A stretch of 64,000 nucleotides of DNA from Sorangium cellulosum (GCF_002950945.1 NZ_CP012673.1:7268501-7332500); one strand, 5' to 3'; shown: positions 31,824 through 41,087, counted from the stretch's first letter. Translations and numbers: made by a program. The notes: generated by a model from the sequence alone, not told the origin.

Positions 31824-31839
31824 TGGCACGAGCCCTGCT
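31824..31839 (+). promoter_or_regulatory. candidate sigma-54 promoter
   Basis: TGGCACGAGCCCTGCT matches the -24/-12 consensus TGGCACG-N4-TTGCW except for one base, with GG and GC 10 nt apart. It is just downstream of a sigma-54 activator gene. Problem: it lies 16 bp before the ATG of the next pilin and would put the start of transcription beyond the aaaggag ribosome site, so it may be a chance match. Confidence 0.4.
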
Positions 31840-31854
31840 GAAAGGAGTCCTCGA

Positions 31855-32433
31855 ATGCGGATCAGGCAACGACGGCGGTACGCAGCGGGGCGAGGGTTCA
31901 CGCTCGTCGAGCTGCTCGTGGTCGTGGCGATGGTGGGTATCCTCGCGGCGCTCGGCCTCGTCGGTTACCGCAAGTACATGGCCGCGGCCGGGACCGGCGA
32001 GCCGAAGGCCATCATGCAGGCGATCCGCGGCGCGCAGGAGTCCTACAAGGCGGAGATGCTCGTCTACCTGGACTGCTCAGGCACGCTCGACGACTGGTAT
32101 CCATCGGCGGATCTCGGCGATCACAAGCATTCCTGGAACGCGGTCCATCACGACGCCGACGAATGGCGGATGCTCAACGTGGCGACGGACGGCGCGGTCA
32201 AGTTCGGGTATGCGGTCGTGGCGGGCGTGGGGACCGGGTTCCCGACCAACACCGGCACGACGTACACGTGGGCCGGGCTCCCGGCGCCGCCGCTGAGCGA
32301 CCCGCAGTTTGCGCCGAACGGCCCCTGGTATGTCATCCAGGCGGCCGGGGATCGCGATCAGGATGGAACGCTGGCCCTGCTCCTGACGACATCGACGATG
32401 TCCGGGATCTACTGGGAGAACGACACGGAATAA
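31855..32433 (+). CDS. prepilin-like protein 1 (type IV pilin or pseudopilin)
   Basis: 192 aa after an aaaggag site. 13-residue basic leader, cleavage site G|FTLVELLVVVAMVGILAALG, then a long N-terminal helix and a C-terminal globular domain with a single cysteine (LDCSG). PilD would cleave and methylate Phe1. Its leader and helix match the two pilins that follow, but its globular part differs most, so it may be a minor pilin or pseudopilin. Confidence 0.9.
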   Translation: MRIRQRRRYAAGRGFTLVELLVVVAMVGILAALGLVGYRKYMAAAGTGEPKAIMQAIRGAQESYKAEMLVYLDCSGTLDDWYPSADLGDHKHSWNAVHHDADEWRMLNVATDGAVKFGYAVVAGVGTGFPTNTGTTYTWAGLPAPPLSDPQFAPNGPWYVIQAAGDRDQDGTLALLLTTSTMSGIYWENDTE

Positions 32434-32453
32434 AGGTTGGTTGTCCCCGGCGC

Positions 32454-32470
32454 GGGCGCTCGGAGCGCCC
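32454..32470 (+). terminator. GC hairpin after pilin 1
   Basis: Perfect arms GGGCGCT and AGCGCCC with a 3-nt loop, 20 bp after the stop. No T run follows, so termination efficiency is uncertain; it may protect the mRNA end. Confidence 0.4.
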
Positions 32471-32578
32471 ATTCCGGCGGGAGAGGTTTGTCGCGCTGCG
32501 GGTCGGCCGGGCCCCGCACGAAGCGTCTTGTACAGTCAGGTCTCTCGGCAACAGAGTTTCTACGGAGGATCGACACCC

Positions 32579-33196
32579 ATGCGTGCTTACAAGCGATACA
32601 ACAACAGGGGCTTCACGCTCGTCGAGCTCATGATCGTCGTCGCCATCATCGGCGTCCTCGCCGCGCTGGCGATCTACGGCGTGACCAGGTACCTCGCGAG
32701 CGCGAAGACCTCGGAGGCGAAGAACACCGTGGGCGCGATCGCCCGAGGCGCCTCCGGGGCGTACGAGCGTGAGAGCGCTGCGTCCGAGATCCTCGGCGAG
32801 GGGGACTCCTCGACCGCGCCGACGCGCGCGCTCTGCGCCTCTGCCGATGCGGTTCCGGATGCAGTCACCGAGGTGGCGAACACGAAGTACCAGCCGGTCA
32901 ACACGGACGGTAACGATTTCCAGAGCGGAACCGACGTCGCCGGGTGGAAGTGCCTGAAGTTCTCGATGACCCAGCCGATCGCCTACATGTACGATTACAA
33001 CGCCGGCAGCGGTTACGTCACCGCGACGGTTCCCGGCGCGCCTGCCCCCACCGGCGATGGCTTCGAGGCCATCGCGCAGGGGGACATCGACGGCGACACC
33101 GTGGTGAGCACGTTCGCGCGCACCGGCTCGATCAACACCACGTCCCGCGAGCTCAACCTCTCGACGCAGGTGTTCATCAACAACGAGTTCGAGTGA
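32579..33196 (+). CDS. pilA: type IV major pilin candidate
   Basis: 205 aa after a ggagga site. Leader MRAYKRYNNRG, then FTLVELMIVVAIIGVLAALA with Glu5. The globular domain has two cysteines (ALCASAD and GWKCLKF) that probably form the disulfide of the D-region, and ends with ELNLSTQVFINNEFE. Clear 30-plus percent-like similarity in pattern to the next pilin (TKYQP, GW-C---IT/MTQPI, GDxDGD). In Myxococcus the equivalent PilA is the fibre subunit for social motility; this assignment among three pilins is inference. Confidence 0.88.
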   Translation: MRAYKRYNNRGFTLVELMIVVAIIGVLAALAIYGVTRYLASAKTSEAKNTVGAIARGASGAYERESAASEILGEGDSSTAPTRALCASADAVPDAVTEVANTKYQPVNTDGNDFQSGTDVAGWKCLKFSMTQPIAYMYDYNAGSGYVTATVPGAPAPTGDGFEAIAQGDIDGDTVVSTFARTGSINTTSRELNLSTQVFINNEFE

Positions 33197-33203
33197 TGGC
33201 ACG

Positions 33204-33240
33204 GCGGGCTGCCCCTCTCCGCACGAGGAGGGCAGCCCGC
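33204..33240 (+). other. strong hairpin between two pilin genes
   Basis: 11-bp perfect arms (GCGGGCTGCCC / GGGCAGCCCGC) between the pilin stop at 33196 and the next start at 33278. No T tract. A partial terminator or mRNA stabiliser that sets different levels of the two pilins is plausible. Confidence 0.55.
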
Positions 33241-33277
33241 TGCTCATCAGCGAGGCACTCGCCGAGGAGGTGGTGTC

Positions 33278-33889
33278 ATGAGGTGCACAGCGGCATGCCA
33301 GAAGCGCGGCTTTACGCTTGTCGAGCTCATGATCGTCGTCTCCATCATCGGGGTGCTCGCTGCCCTCGCCGTCGTCGGCGTGAGCAGGCAGCTCGCCATG
33401 TCGAAGACGGCTGAGGCGAAGCTGGTCGTGGGGGCGATCACCCGCAGCGCCGTGACCCAGTACTATCGCGAGCGAAACACCTCCGTCATCCTGCCGAGCG
33501 GCGGCGTCGCGGGCAACACGCATGTGCTCTGCGGCGCGGCCACCCCGGTGCCCGCGGACTTCACCCAGGTCCAGGGGACCAAGTACCAGCCCAGCGCGGG
33601 TCCCAACGCGGACTTCATGACCGGTTCGCACCTCGCCGGCTGGCAGTGCCTCGGCTTCGCGATCACCCAGCCCATCTACTTCCAGTACTCGTACCAGGTC
33701 GGCGGCGACTACGTCAGCGACGGCATGCCCGGCGCTCCCCTCCCGAGCGTCGAGGAGGGGTTCGAGGCGGCGGCGCGCGGGGACCTGGACGGCGACGGCG
33801 TGGCGAGCACGATGGTCCGCACCGGCGAGGTGCGCGGCGGCGAGATCGTCACGAGCACCCAGATCTACACAAACAACGACCTGGAGTGA
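33278..33889 (+). CDS. type IV pilin paralogue
   Basis: 203 aa. Leader MRCTAACQKRG with two cysteines, then FTLVELMIVVSIIGVLAALA. The globular domain keeps the features of the preceding pilin: HVLCGAATP and GWQCLGF cysteines, TKYQPS, ITQPIYFQYSY, ARGDLDGDG. Ends STQIYTNNDLE. Probably a tandem duplicate of the upstream gene, now diverged. Either a second fibre subunit or a variant. Confidence 0.9.
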   Translation: MRCTAACQKRGFTLVELMIVVSIIGVLAALAVVGVSRQLAMSKTAEAKLVVGAITRSAVTQYYRERNTSVILPSGGVAGNTHVLCGAATPVPADFTQVQGTKYQPSAGPNADFMTGSHLAGWQCLGFAITQPIYFQYSYQVGGDYVSDGMPGAPLPSVEEGFEAAARGDLDGDGVASTMVRTGEVRGGEIVTSTQIYTNNDLE

Positions 33890-33949
33890 CGCGGGTCACC
33901 CGCCGCGCTCGCGCTTGTTCGAGCGGGGAGGGAGAGGTAGAGAGAGGCC

Positions 33950-34447
33950 ATGAACTGGCGCTCCTGGAGCGCGCTCGAGCTCAGCGCGGCCTTCGCTGTC
34001 GGCGGCAGCGTCCTCGCCGTCGCCGTCCCGGCGTTCTTCCGAAACCTCAGCGCGTCCAAGCTGAGCGAGCCGATCGAGGGGCTCGACCGGCTGGTCACCA
34101 GCGCGATCGCCTACGCGGAGGCGCGGCCGCAGGAGATCAGCTTCCCTCCCTCCGCCCCGCTGACGCCGGCGCAGGTGCCGCGCGGCGTGCGCGCCGTCGA
34201 CCCGCCGGAGTCGTGGGAGCACCTCACGTGGCGGTCGCTCGACTTCCGCTTCGAGGAGCCGCACGCGTTCGCCTTCCAGTTCACCAGCGAGCTCGACGCG
34301 TCGAAGACGATGCGCTTCGTCGCGACGGCGCACGGCGACCTCGACGGCGACGGGGCGCTGTCCACGTTCGAGGTCCGCGGCGAGCGGGTCCCGGGTGAGC
34401 CGGCCCGCGTGCTGCCGGGCATGTTCGTGGACCGCGAGGTGGAATGA
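33950..34447 (+). CDS. pilin-like protein with altered prepilin site
   Basis: 165 aa. N-terminal helix (ALELSAAFAVGGSVLAVAVP) aligns with the pilin helix with Glu in position 5 kept, but the cleavage site reads RS|WSALEL: Gly-1 is Ser and Phe1 is Trp. The last part repeats the DLDGDGALSTFEVRGE pattern of the upstream pilins. Cleavage by PilD is therefore doubtful. It may be a minor, uncleaved anchor or an evolutionary remnant. Stop overlaps the next ATG. Confidence 0.75.
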   Translation: MNWRSWSALELSAAFAVGGSVLAVAVPAFFRNLSASKLSEPIEGLDRLVTSAIAYAEARPQEISFPPSAPLTPAQVPRGVRAVDPPESWEHLTWRSLDFRFEEPHAFAFQFTSELDASKTMRFVATAHGDLDGDGALSTFEVRGERVPGEPARVLPGMFVDREVE

Positions 34448-35490
34448 TGGGGGCTCGTCCGGCGCCCGGGACAGCGGCCCCGCCGGCGGCCCGCCCGCCG
34501 CGCTTGGCGGGTGAGCGCGGCGAGCGCATCGCGCGCGGCCGCGACGCGCTCGTCACGGCCGCGCTGGCGGCCGTCGCCGCGGTCGCGATCGGGAGCGTGC
34601 GGGCGCCGGCCGCCGAGCTCGAGCAGCGGGTCAAGGAGACGTCCGACATCTACGTCCTGCCGCCGCCCGACGAGGTGGTCACCCTGTCGCTCGGGTACCG
34701 CTCCGCGCTGGCCGATCTGCTCTGGTCCCACGTGCTCGTGTCGCAGGGGCTGCACACCCTCGAGCGCCGCCGGTTCGAGAACCTCACGCTGCTGCTCGAC
34801 GCGATCAACGCGCTCGATCCGACCTTTCGCGATCCGTACCTGTTCGCGGACGCGCTCATCACCTTCCAGACGGACACGACCCCGCGCGAGGAGGTCGTCA
34901 AGGCGCGCGAGATCATGGAGCGAGGGGTGCGGAGCCGCCCGCTCGACGCCGAGCTGTGGCTCGTGCTCGGCCAGTTCGTCGCCTTCATCGCGCCGGCCGG
35001 CTACCTCACCGATCCCGCGGAGAAGGCGCAGTGGCGCCTCGACGGGGCCCGGATGCTCCAGCGCGCCGCGGAGCTCGGCGGCGGCGACGCGAACATCAGC
35101 TGGCAGGCGATCGGCGGCGCGGGCATCCTGGGGCGCGCCGGGGAGCGCGAGGCGCAGATCCGGTTCCTCCAGCGCACGCTGGCCGTCACGGACGACGAGG
35201 AGCTGAAGAAGAACCTCCGCGAGCAGCTCGACCGCCTCCTCGGGGATCGCGCCGCCGAGGTGTACCGCCGGCGCCTCGACAGCTTCGGCGAGATCTGGCG
35301 GCGCGATCTGCCGTTCGTCAGCAAAACGGCGATGCTCGTCCTGGGCCCGCCGCGCGACGTGGCGTACTGCGCGGGCGGCGCGCACGCGGACGAGCCGCGC
35401 TGCGCGGCCACCTGGCGCGCGTGGGCGGAGCGCATGGATCGCGGGGAGCCCACAGCTTCCGGGGCTGGCGCCGCCGGCGCCGCGCCCTGA
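34444..35490 (+). CDS. TPR-like protein, last gene of the pilin cluster
   Basis: 348 aa. N-terminal Pro-rich stretch, one hydrophobic segment (VTAALAAVAAVAIGSV) and then helices with repeat-like periodicity (LLLDAINALDPTFRDPYLFA, REIMERGVRSRPLDAELWLV). The region resembles tetratricopeptide arrays seen in pilus assembly or cell-surface proteins. Coupled with the pilin-like gene through an ATGATG overlap. A role in pilus biogenesis is inferred from position. Confidence 0.75.
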   Translation: MMGARPAPGTAAPPAARPPRLAGERGERIARGRDALVTAALAAVAAVAIGSVRAPAAELEQRVKETSDIYVLPPPDEVVTLSLGYRSALADLLWSHVLVSQGLHTLERRRFENLTLLLDAINALDPTFRDPYLFADALITFQTDTTPREEVVKAREIMERGVRSRPLDAELWLVLGQFVAFIAPAGYLTDPAEKAQWRLDGARMLQRAAELGGGDANISWQAIGGAGILGRAGEREAQIRFLQRTLAVTDDEELKKNLREQLDRLLGDRAAEVYRRRLDSFGEIWRRDLPFVSKTAMLVLGPPRDVAYCAGGAHADEPRCAATWRAWAERMDRGEPTASGAGAAGAAP

Positions 35491-35588
35491 ACCCGCCCGC
35501 AGCGGGCCTCACCGGACCGCGGCGGCGGCGGTCGCGGCGAGCGAGAGGGACCCGCCGCGCGCGTGCTGCGCTGGCGATCCTGCGTGTG

Positions 35589-37529
35589 TCAGTTGAACTT
35601 GACGGCCGCGGTCTTCGTCTCCCCGGCCTTCACGGAGACGGTGACCGACTTCTTGCCCAGGTCCGGATGGATGAAGATCACCGTGTGCGAGCCCGCTGGA
35701 ACGCTGACGCCGACCTTGGGCGTGCTCCCCAGCGGCCGACCGTCGAGGACCACCTTCGAGACCGGGATCGAGTTGATGTTCAGCGTCGCGCTGCCGGCGG
35801 CCGCCTGAGCCGGCGGCGCCTCCGCCTTCGGCGCTGCTTCCGGCTTCGGAGCTTCCGCCTTCGGCGCGGCGGGCGCCGGCGCTGGAGCAGGCGCAGGCTC
35901 GGGCGCCGGCGCGGCGGCGACCGGCTCGGGCTTGTTCACCTCGGCGAGCGCGATCTGGATCGTCTTCTCGGCCTGCCCGTCCTCGAACGAGAGCGCCTGG
36001 CTGAAGTCCTCGTACCCCTTCTTCGTCGCGACGACCTTCCAGCCCTCCGACGGGTCGACCTCCACCTGCACCGGCGGCTTCTTCCAGGCCGAATCCGACA
36101 GCTTCTTCTCCGTCCCCTTGGCGTTCACCAGCTTGACCGAGGCGCCCGAGGTGGCGAGGTCGAGCGTGACCTGCCCCTTCTTCACCTTCAGCGCGACGGC
36201 GCCGAGGTCCTTCATCTGGCCCTGGCCGACCTCCACGGTCTGCTCGAGGGGCTCGTAGCGATCGCCGCCTTCGAAGCGGATCTTGTGCTCCCCGGGCGAC
36301 ACGCTGGCCTCGACGGGCAACGTGCCTTTCTCCACGCCATCGACGAAGACCTTCACGCCGGGCTGCCTGCCCGACACCTTCAGGCTGGTCGAGGTCGCCA
36401 CGGTGGTCGGAGGCCGCGCGCCGCCCGCGGCGTCGAGCGTGATCACGACGACCTTGTCCTTGCCGCCCTCGACGATCTCGATCGCGTCCCGCGGCGGGAA
36501 CTCGGGGGCGAGGATCTTGACCGCCTTCGATCCGGGCTCGAGGTCGCGGACCACGCAAGGCACGGTGTCGCAGCGCTTCTGGCCGTCGATGAAGATCTCC
36601 GCGCGGGCGACGGAGGTGCCGCCCGGGGTCTTCAGGTCGATGGTGAGCGCGCCCTTCTTCGGCACCAGCAGGATCACGGCCAGCACGAGCACCGCGAGCA
36701 GCGCGAGCCCGCCGAGGATCACGCCCGCCTTGCCGGCGCCCTGCTGCGTCACGGGGCGCGCGCGGATCGCCGTCGGCTCGTCGTTGCGCGACAGCGGGCG
36801 GGGCGAGAGATCCGGCAGCGGCGGCGCGGGAGGGGCGCTCGGGATCGGCGGCGGGATCGGGATGGGGGTGCGCGCCCGCGTGGCCGGCGCCGCGGCGCCG
36901 CTCGAGCTCGCGAGCAGCGCCGCCGCCGCCTTCGGGATCGACGGCGAGCTCACGGTCGGGGGCGGGCTCGACCGCCCGGGCATGCTGTCGTTCCCCTGCT
37001 TGTCGTAGATGTGGGTCGACTCCTCCTCGTCGTCCCAGTCCATGTCGACCGCGGCGCCCTTGGCGGAGCGGGGCTTCGCGTCGTCCACGGGCTTGGGCGG
37101 CGGCTTGACCGACGCCGGGCGTATGGGAGGAGGGACCACCGGCGGCAGCGAGCTGGGCGCGACGCTGGTCGGCGGCGGCGGCGGCGCGCTCACCGGCGGC
37201 AGCGGCGGGACGGTGATCGCCGGCAGCGACGGCTGGCGCGAGGGGGGCGGAACCACCGGCGGCAGCGAGCTCGTCCTGGCCGACGGGGGCATCGGCGGCG
37301 GCAGCGAGCCGGGGTTGGTCCCCTTCGTCACGGTCGGCGGAGGCAGCGGGGTGGCCATGCCCGAGGGGAGCGTCACCGCGAGGGGCGGCGGCGGCAGCGA
37401 GCCGACTCCCGGAGGGCGCTGCCGCGACTGCGTCGAGGGGGGCGCGAGGGCAGGGCTCGTGGCGCGTGACGATTTCTTCGCGAGCCCCTCAAAGACGTCT
37501 AGATCGCTGCCGCCCTTGTTATCGGCCAT
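35589..37529 (-). CDS. PEGA-domain membrane protein
   Basis: 646 aa from ATG 37529, which has a gaggag ribosome site; the upstream frame is not used. The N-terminal 270 residues are Pro/Ser-rich and disordered. One transmembrane segment (AGVILGGLALLAVLVLAVIL) near residue 290 is followed by several PEGA-type beta modules (VFVDGVEKGTLPVEASVSPG, VVLDGRPLGSTPKVGVSVPA), about four in total, separated by an Ala/Pro/Lys linker. PEGA domains bind surface or cell-wall components. It is likely an inner-membrane protein with a periplasmic stalk. Same style as kinase-associated proteins of Sorangium. Confidence 0.88.
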   Translation of the reverse strand: MADNKGGSDLDVFEGLAKKSSRATSPALAPPSTQSRQRPPGVGSLPPPPLAVTLPSGMATPLPPPTVTKGTNPGSLPPPMPPSARTSSLPPVVPPPSRQPSLPAITVPPLPPVSAPPPPPTSVAPSSLPPVVPPPIRPASVKPPPKPVDDAKPRSAKGAAVDMDWDDEEESTHIYDKQGNDSMPGRSSPPPTVSSPSIPKAAAALLASSSGAAAPATRARTPIPIPPPIPSAPPAPPLPDLSPRPLSRNDEPTAIRARPVTQQGAGKAGVILGGLALLAVLVLAVILLVPKKGALTIDLKTPGGTSVARAEIFIDGQKRCDTVPCVVRDLEPGSKAVKILAPEFPPRDAIEIVEGGKDKVVVITLDAAGGARPPTTVATSTSLKVSGRQPGVKVFVDGVEKGTLPVEASVSPGEHKIRFEGGDRYEPLEQTVEVGQGQMKDLGAVALKVKKGQVTLDLATSGASVKLVNAKGTEKKLSDSAWKKPPVQVEVDPSEGWKVVATKKGYEDFSQALSFEDGQAEKTIQIALAEVNKPEPVAAAPAPEPAPAPAPAPAAPKAEAPKPEAAPKAEAPPAQAAAGSATLNINSIPVSKVVLDGRPLGSTPKVGVSVPAGSHTVIFIHPDLGKKSVTVSVKAGETKTAAVKFN

Positions 37530-37639
37530 GTTCGGAAACTCCTCAGGACATGCGGCCCGTTCGCCGCGGCTTCCGTGAAACGATCGCGCATCCACCGCGC
37601 GACGCGCGCACCATTGACGGATGACGAGCCGGCCCCGGT

Positions 37640-38075
37640 CTCGGGCAAGCTCGCGGTCGCTCTGCGTGAACCTGATCCTCTGTAGCGTACCGCCGGTCCG
37701 GTGATTTCGCGAGCGCCTTCAGGGGAACCCTGGCTCGCCCCGGCGACACACACGCCGCGATCTGCCGCGGATCCCGCGCGCCGCTCCCGGTCATGCGCCG
37801 CGCGACGACCGCAGCGCGCGCGCCCTCGGACACGCGCCTGCCCGCCCTCCGCTCCCGGCGGCGGACGCGCGGCGCGCCCGGGTCGGGTCGCACCGCGAGG
37901 GTGCCTGTCCGGTGCCTCTCGCCCGCGCCCTCGACGCTGCAGCCGAGAGGCAACACGCCCCTCGGTGCGACGATGCGCCCGCGTTTCCGGCAGGCGGCGC
38001 GGAAGACCTCACCCAGCGAGCCCACGCCGATCCAGCCTGAGACGTCGTAAGCTCCGAGGAACTGCAAACGGTGCA
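37640..38075 (-). pseudogene. decayed Ser/Thr kinase
   Basis: In one minus frame the region reads QFLGAYDVSGWIGVGSLGEV followed by FRA near 38060-37995, the glycine loop of a kinase, and KALAKSPDRRYATEDQV near 37719-37670, the C-lobe end seen in PknB-like kinases. Between them no HRD or DFG motif is left and the frame is altered; the whole stretch is about 140 codons instead of 260. So it is a deleted kinase remnant. Two copies of gcctgcgttcccgg (38201 and 38234) lie just upstream on this strand. Confidence 0.65.
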
Positions 38076-38264
38076 CCGGCGACGTTGTTTTAGTCCCTCG
38101 GACCGCCTGCGTACAAGCAACACCTTGCCCCCCATGGGAGGATTCCTGGCTCCGTCCCTGGACTCGGTCCGCGACTCCGCTGCCGTCTTCGTCGTTTCCC
38201 GCCTGCGTTCCCGGCGCCCGGGTTGCATTCCCTGCCTGCGTTCCCGGTTTCCGTCGCCTTACGC

Positions 38265-41054
38265 TCAGTGGTCGCTGTCCGCCGTTTCCTCTTTTTTCGG
38301 CTTCTTGAAGTAACGGACTCGCTTCTGCTGCAGGGGATACCAGACGCTGTGCGGAACGGTCGGCGTGGATTCGAACATCCGGCCTGCGCCGGGGGCCTCG
38401 GCGCGCGTGAGCCGGACAGCGCGCGGGCCGGAGGGCGGGTGGACGGCGGCGCCGGATAGATCCGTATCGCCGCCGAGGGCCAGCGAGAGCGGACGGTGGA
38501 GATAGACCCGCGAGGAGCAGCCGAGCCCCGCCAGGAAATCGTGGAGCAGCTTCGCGTCGCGGGGATCGACGGGCGGCGCGGCGGGGGCCGACGCGTCCGG
38601 CGACGCCGCGGCCGGCGCGGTGGACGGCGCGGCCGGCTCCCGCTCGACGTAGATCAACATCCCGTCTTCGTCGTGCACGCCCAGGCCGGCCACGGCGCCC
38701 ACGCTGCCGCCGTACCCGGTCGCGATCCGGACCGCGCCGCGCACCGGAGCGGCCGGCGCGATCGAGAACGCCCCGGCCGAGTGCCAGACGCTCGACACCT
38801 CGGACTGGCCTGCTCCCGCGGCGGCGGCGTCGCCGGCGAGCACCGCCACGATGGTCCCGACCGGGCCCGCCCCGGCCGGCGGAGGCGCCCAGGGTTCGCT
38901 CGCCGGCGCGGCCGAGACGGTCCGCGGGTCCACCTTGAGCACCCGCAGCCGCACGTCCGGCCGCGACGGGTCGGGGCGGATCTCGGTGATGGCGAGCGCG
39001 TACGGGAAGCCGTGCTGCGGGAGGCCCTCGGTGCGCCAGACGCCCTCCCCCGTCGCGGCCGGCGCGGCGCGCGTCGCGAGGGCCGGACCCGGGAGCAGGT
39101 GCCGCAGGGTCATGTAGAAGAAGTCGCGCGCCTCCCGCCGGATGTAGCGGGGGAAGTTCATGAGGCCCATGCCCCGGATGAGGCGCCGGCCGCGGAACCT
39201 GTAGCCCGAGAGCCCCGAGACCTCGCCCTCGGCCTCCCACTCGCCCTGGATCGGGCGGCCCAGCGCCGGCAGCTCGCCGCTCGGCGCGACGTGGTAGAAC
39301 TCGAGCCCGCTGTGGCCCGCGTTCATGTCGAGCGCGATCCCGTACGCGCAACGGGCCTGGATCATCGCCTGCGACAGGGCCTCGGGGCTGACGTCGGCCC
39401 CGTAGAAATAGGCGACGAAGCGCTCCTTCGTCAGGCAGATGCCGGTCCGGACCGTGTGCGTCTTGTCGGCCCAGCCGGGCGGCGTGCCTCCCCACCACGT
39501 CCGCCCGAAGGGGTTCCACTTCTCGTCCTGGACCATGACGGTCATGTTCTGGCGGAAGGAGAGCATCCACTCGGGGATGGTCTCGTCCTCCGACCAGGTC
39601 CCGAACAGGGTGCTGCCGTCGCGCCGGACGGCCACCGTGGCGGCGTAGGGCTTCGGCGGCAGGTACACGACCCCGTCGGCCATCATGCCGAACTCGCCGT
39701 GCATCGCCTGGAAGCCCGCGTTGGACGCGGCGACCACGCGCTTCATGACCTCGGGCGTGCGCGGGATGAGCCCCGGCCCCGCCTCGCCCGTCGCCCCCTT
39801 GGGCTCCACCGTGCCCGCCATCATGTGGAGCTCGACCTGGCGCGGATCCCAGAGGGCGATGTAGACGCGCGTCGCCTTGCGCGAGCGGTCCGCCCGGATG
39901 AACGTGGTCATGAACGCCGGCGGGAGCCCTTCCAGCTTGCGCACGAAGGCGTCGCCGCCCTGCGGGTTCCACTGCCCCTCTCCGGGCAGCGCCGGCGTCA
40001 CCCACGGCTCGAGCGGCGACGGCGGCCAGCCGATCTCGGGATCGATCGGGGCCTGGCGGACCGGCGGATCCAGCGCGCTCTTGCCGAGGTCCGCGGCGAT
40101 GTCCTCGGCGCCCGTGTCGCCCGTCACCGCCTCCTTGTTGCGGAGGACGAAATCGAGCGCCGTGAACGCCACGGCCTTGACCGTCTGCATCGCAGCGTCG
40201 CCGATCACGAACCGCACGCGGTCGACCGCCCACGTGACGAGGTTCCCCGGCCGCGCGACCTCGAACGACTCGGCGCGGACCCACGCCGGCAGCGCCGCGG
40301 CCGCGCCGTGGTACGGCAGGCGCGCCTCGCGGCCGCTGGAGCGGACGGCGAGGCCATCGCCCTCGAGGGCGATCGCGATGTCGCCCGCGCTCAAGGCGGG
40401 CCGGCTCTCCCGGCCGGGCTCGTCGCCGCCCGGCTCCGCGCCGCCGGGCTCGTCGCCGCCGGGCGCCGGATCCCCGGTGAGATCGATGGCGAACGTGCGC
40501 CTCCCGATCCCGCGGATCCGGCCCGTCGCCTGCCAGTTCGTGACGGCGTGCTGCAGCCGCTCGGTCCAGGACCAGTCGACGCCGCCCGGCACGTGCTGGC
40601 CATCGAGCGCCAGCACGTGCACCGTGGGCGACGCGGCGTCGATCAGCGGACGCGAGACGTACGCGAGCGTCTCGCGGCGGAGCACGGGCCTCGACTCCTC
40701 GGCGCCGCTCGTCTCCGTGAGGTTGTGGACCCCCGAGACGTCGAGCAGCACCCCTTCCGGCGAGAGCTCCGTGTCGACGAGGTAGAGGTCGGTGGGCTCG
40801 CCCCGGACGGCGCCGCGCGCGACCGCGCGTGCGCTCGCGCGGAGCGGGCTGAACGCGCCGCGCGGCGGGTCCACCCAGAGCACGTCGCCGGGGGCCGCCG
40901 AGATGCCCCGCTCCGCGAGCGCCGCGGCGAGCGCCGTCGATCGGTCGCCGGCGCCTCCGCCCACGCCGGGCGACATGGCCACGGCCGCGGACGCGCAGAG
41001 GACCATGATACCGATGCGCTCGCGGCGCAGGGAGGGCGTGTTCGGGGACTGCAT
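38265..41054 (-). CDS. large exported protein with phosphodiester-glycosidase-like domain
   Basis: 929 aa from ATG 41054. Short export signal (IGIMVLCASAAVAMSPG). Central part (residues about 490-660) matches the NAGPA/DUF2233 family: FGMMADGVVYLPPKPYAAT, TGICLTKERFVAYFYGADV and ARCAYGIALDMNAGHSGLEF, the Gly/Asp motif of the family that in eukaryotes uncovers mannose-6-phosphate; bacterial members act on cell-wall or surface glycans. The remaining 270 residues are Ala/Pro-rich with a beta domain (FPYALAITEIRP). No catalytic assay is implied. Divergent from gatC with a long inverted repeat between. Confidence 0.8.
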   Translation of the reverse strand: MQSPNTPSLRRERIGIMVLCASAAVAMSPGVGGGAGDRSTALAAALAERGISAAPGDVLWVDPPRGAFSPLRASARAVARGAVRGEPTDLYLVDTELSPEGVLLDVSGVHNLTETSGAEESRPVLRRETLAYVSRPLIDAASPTVHVLALDGQHVPGGVDWSWTERLQHAVTNWQATGRIRGIGRRTFAIDLTGDPAPGGDEPGGAEPGGDEPGRESRPALSAGDIAIALEGDGLAVRSSGREARLPYHGAAAALPAWVRAESFEVARPGNLVTWAVDRVRFVIGDAAMQTVKAVAFTALDFVLRNKEAVTGDTGAEDIAADLGKSALDPPVRQAPIDPEIGWPPSPLEPWVTPALPGEGQWNPQGGDAFVRKLEGLPPAFMTTFIRADRSRKATRVYIALWDPRQVELHMMAGTVEPKGATGEAGPGLIPRTPEVMKRVVAASNAGFQAMHGEFGMMADGVVYLPPKPYAATVAVRRDGSTLFGTWSEDETIPEWMLSFRQNMTVMVQDEKWNPFGRTWWGGTPPGWADKTHTVRTGICLTKERFVAYFYGADVSPEALSQAMIQARCAYGIALDMNAGHSGLEFYHVAPSGELPALGRPIQGEWEAEGEVSGLSGYRFRGRRLIRGMGLMNFPRYIRREARDFFYMTLRHLLPGPALATRAAPAATGEGVWRTEGLPQHGFPYALAITEIRPDPSRPDVRLRVLKVDPRTVSAAPASEPWAPPPAGAGPVGTIVAVLAGDAAAAGAGQSEVSSVWHSAGAFSIAPAAPVRGAVRIATGYGGSVGAVAGLGVHDEDGMLIYVEREPAAPSTAPAAASPDASAPAAPPVDPRDAKLLHDFLAGLGCSSRVYLHRPLSLALGGDTDLSGAAVHPPSGPRAVRLTRAEAPGAGRMFESTPTVPHSVWYPLQQKRVRYFKKPKKEETADSDH

Positions 41055-41087
41055 TCGCCAGCAACGCGCAGGAGGTCGGGCGCCTGC

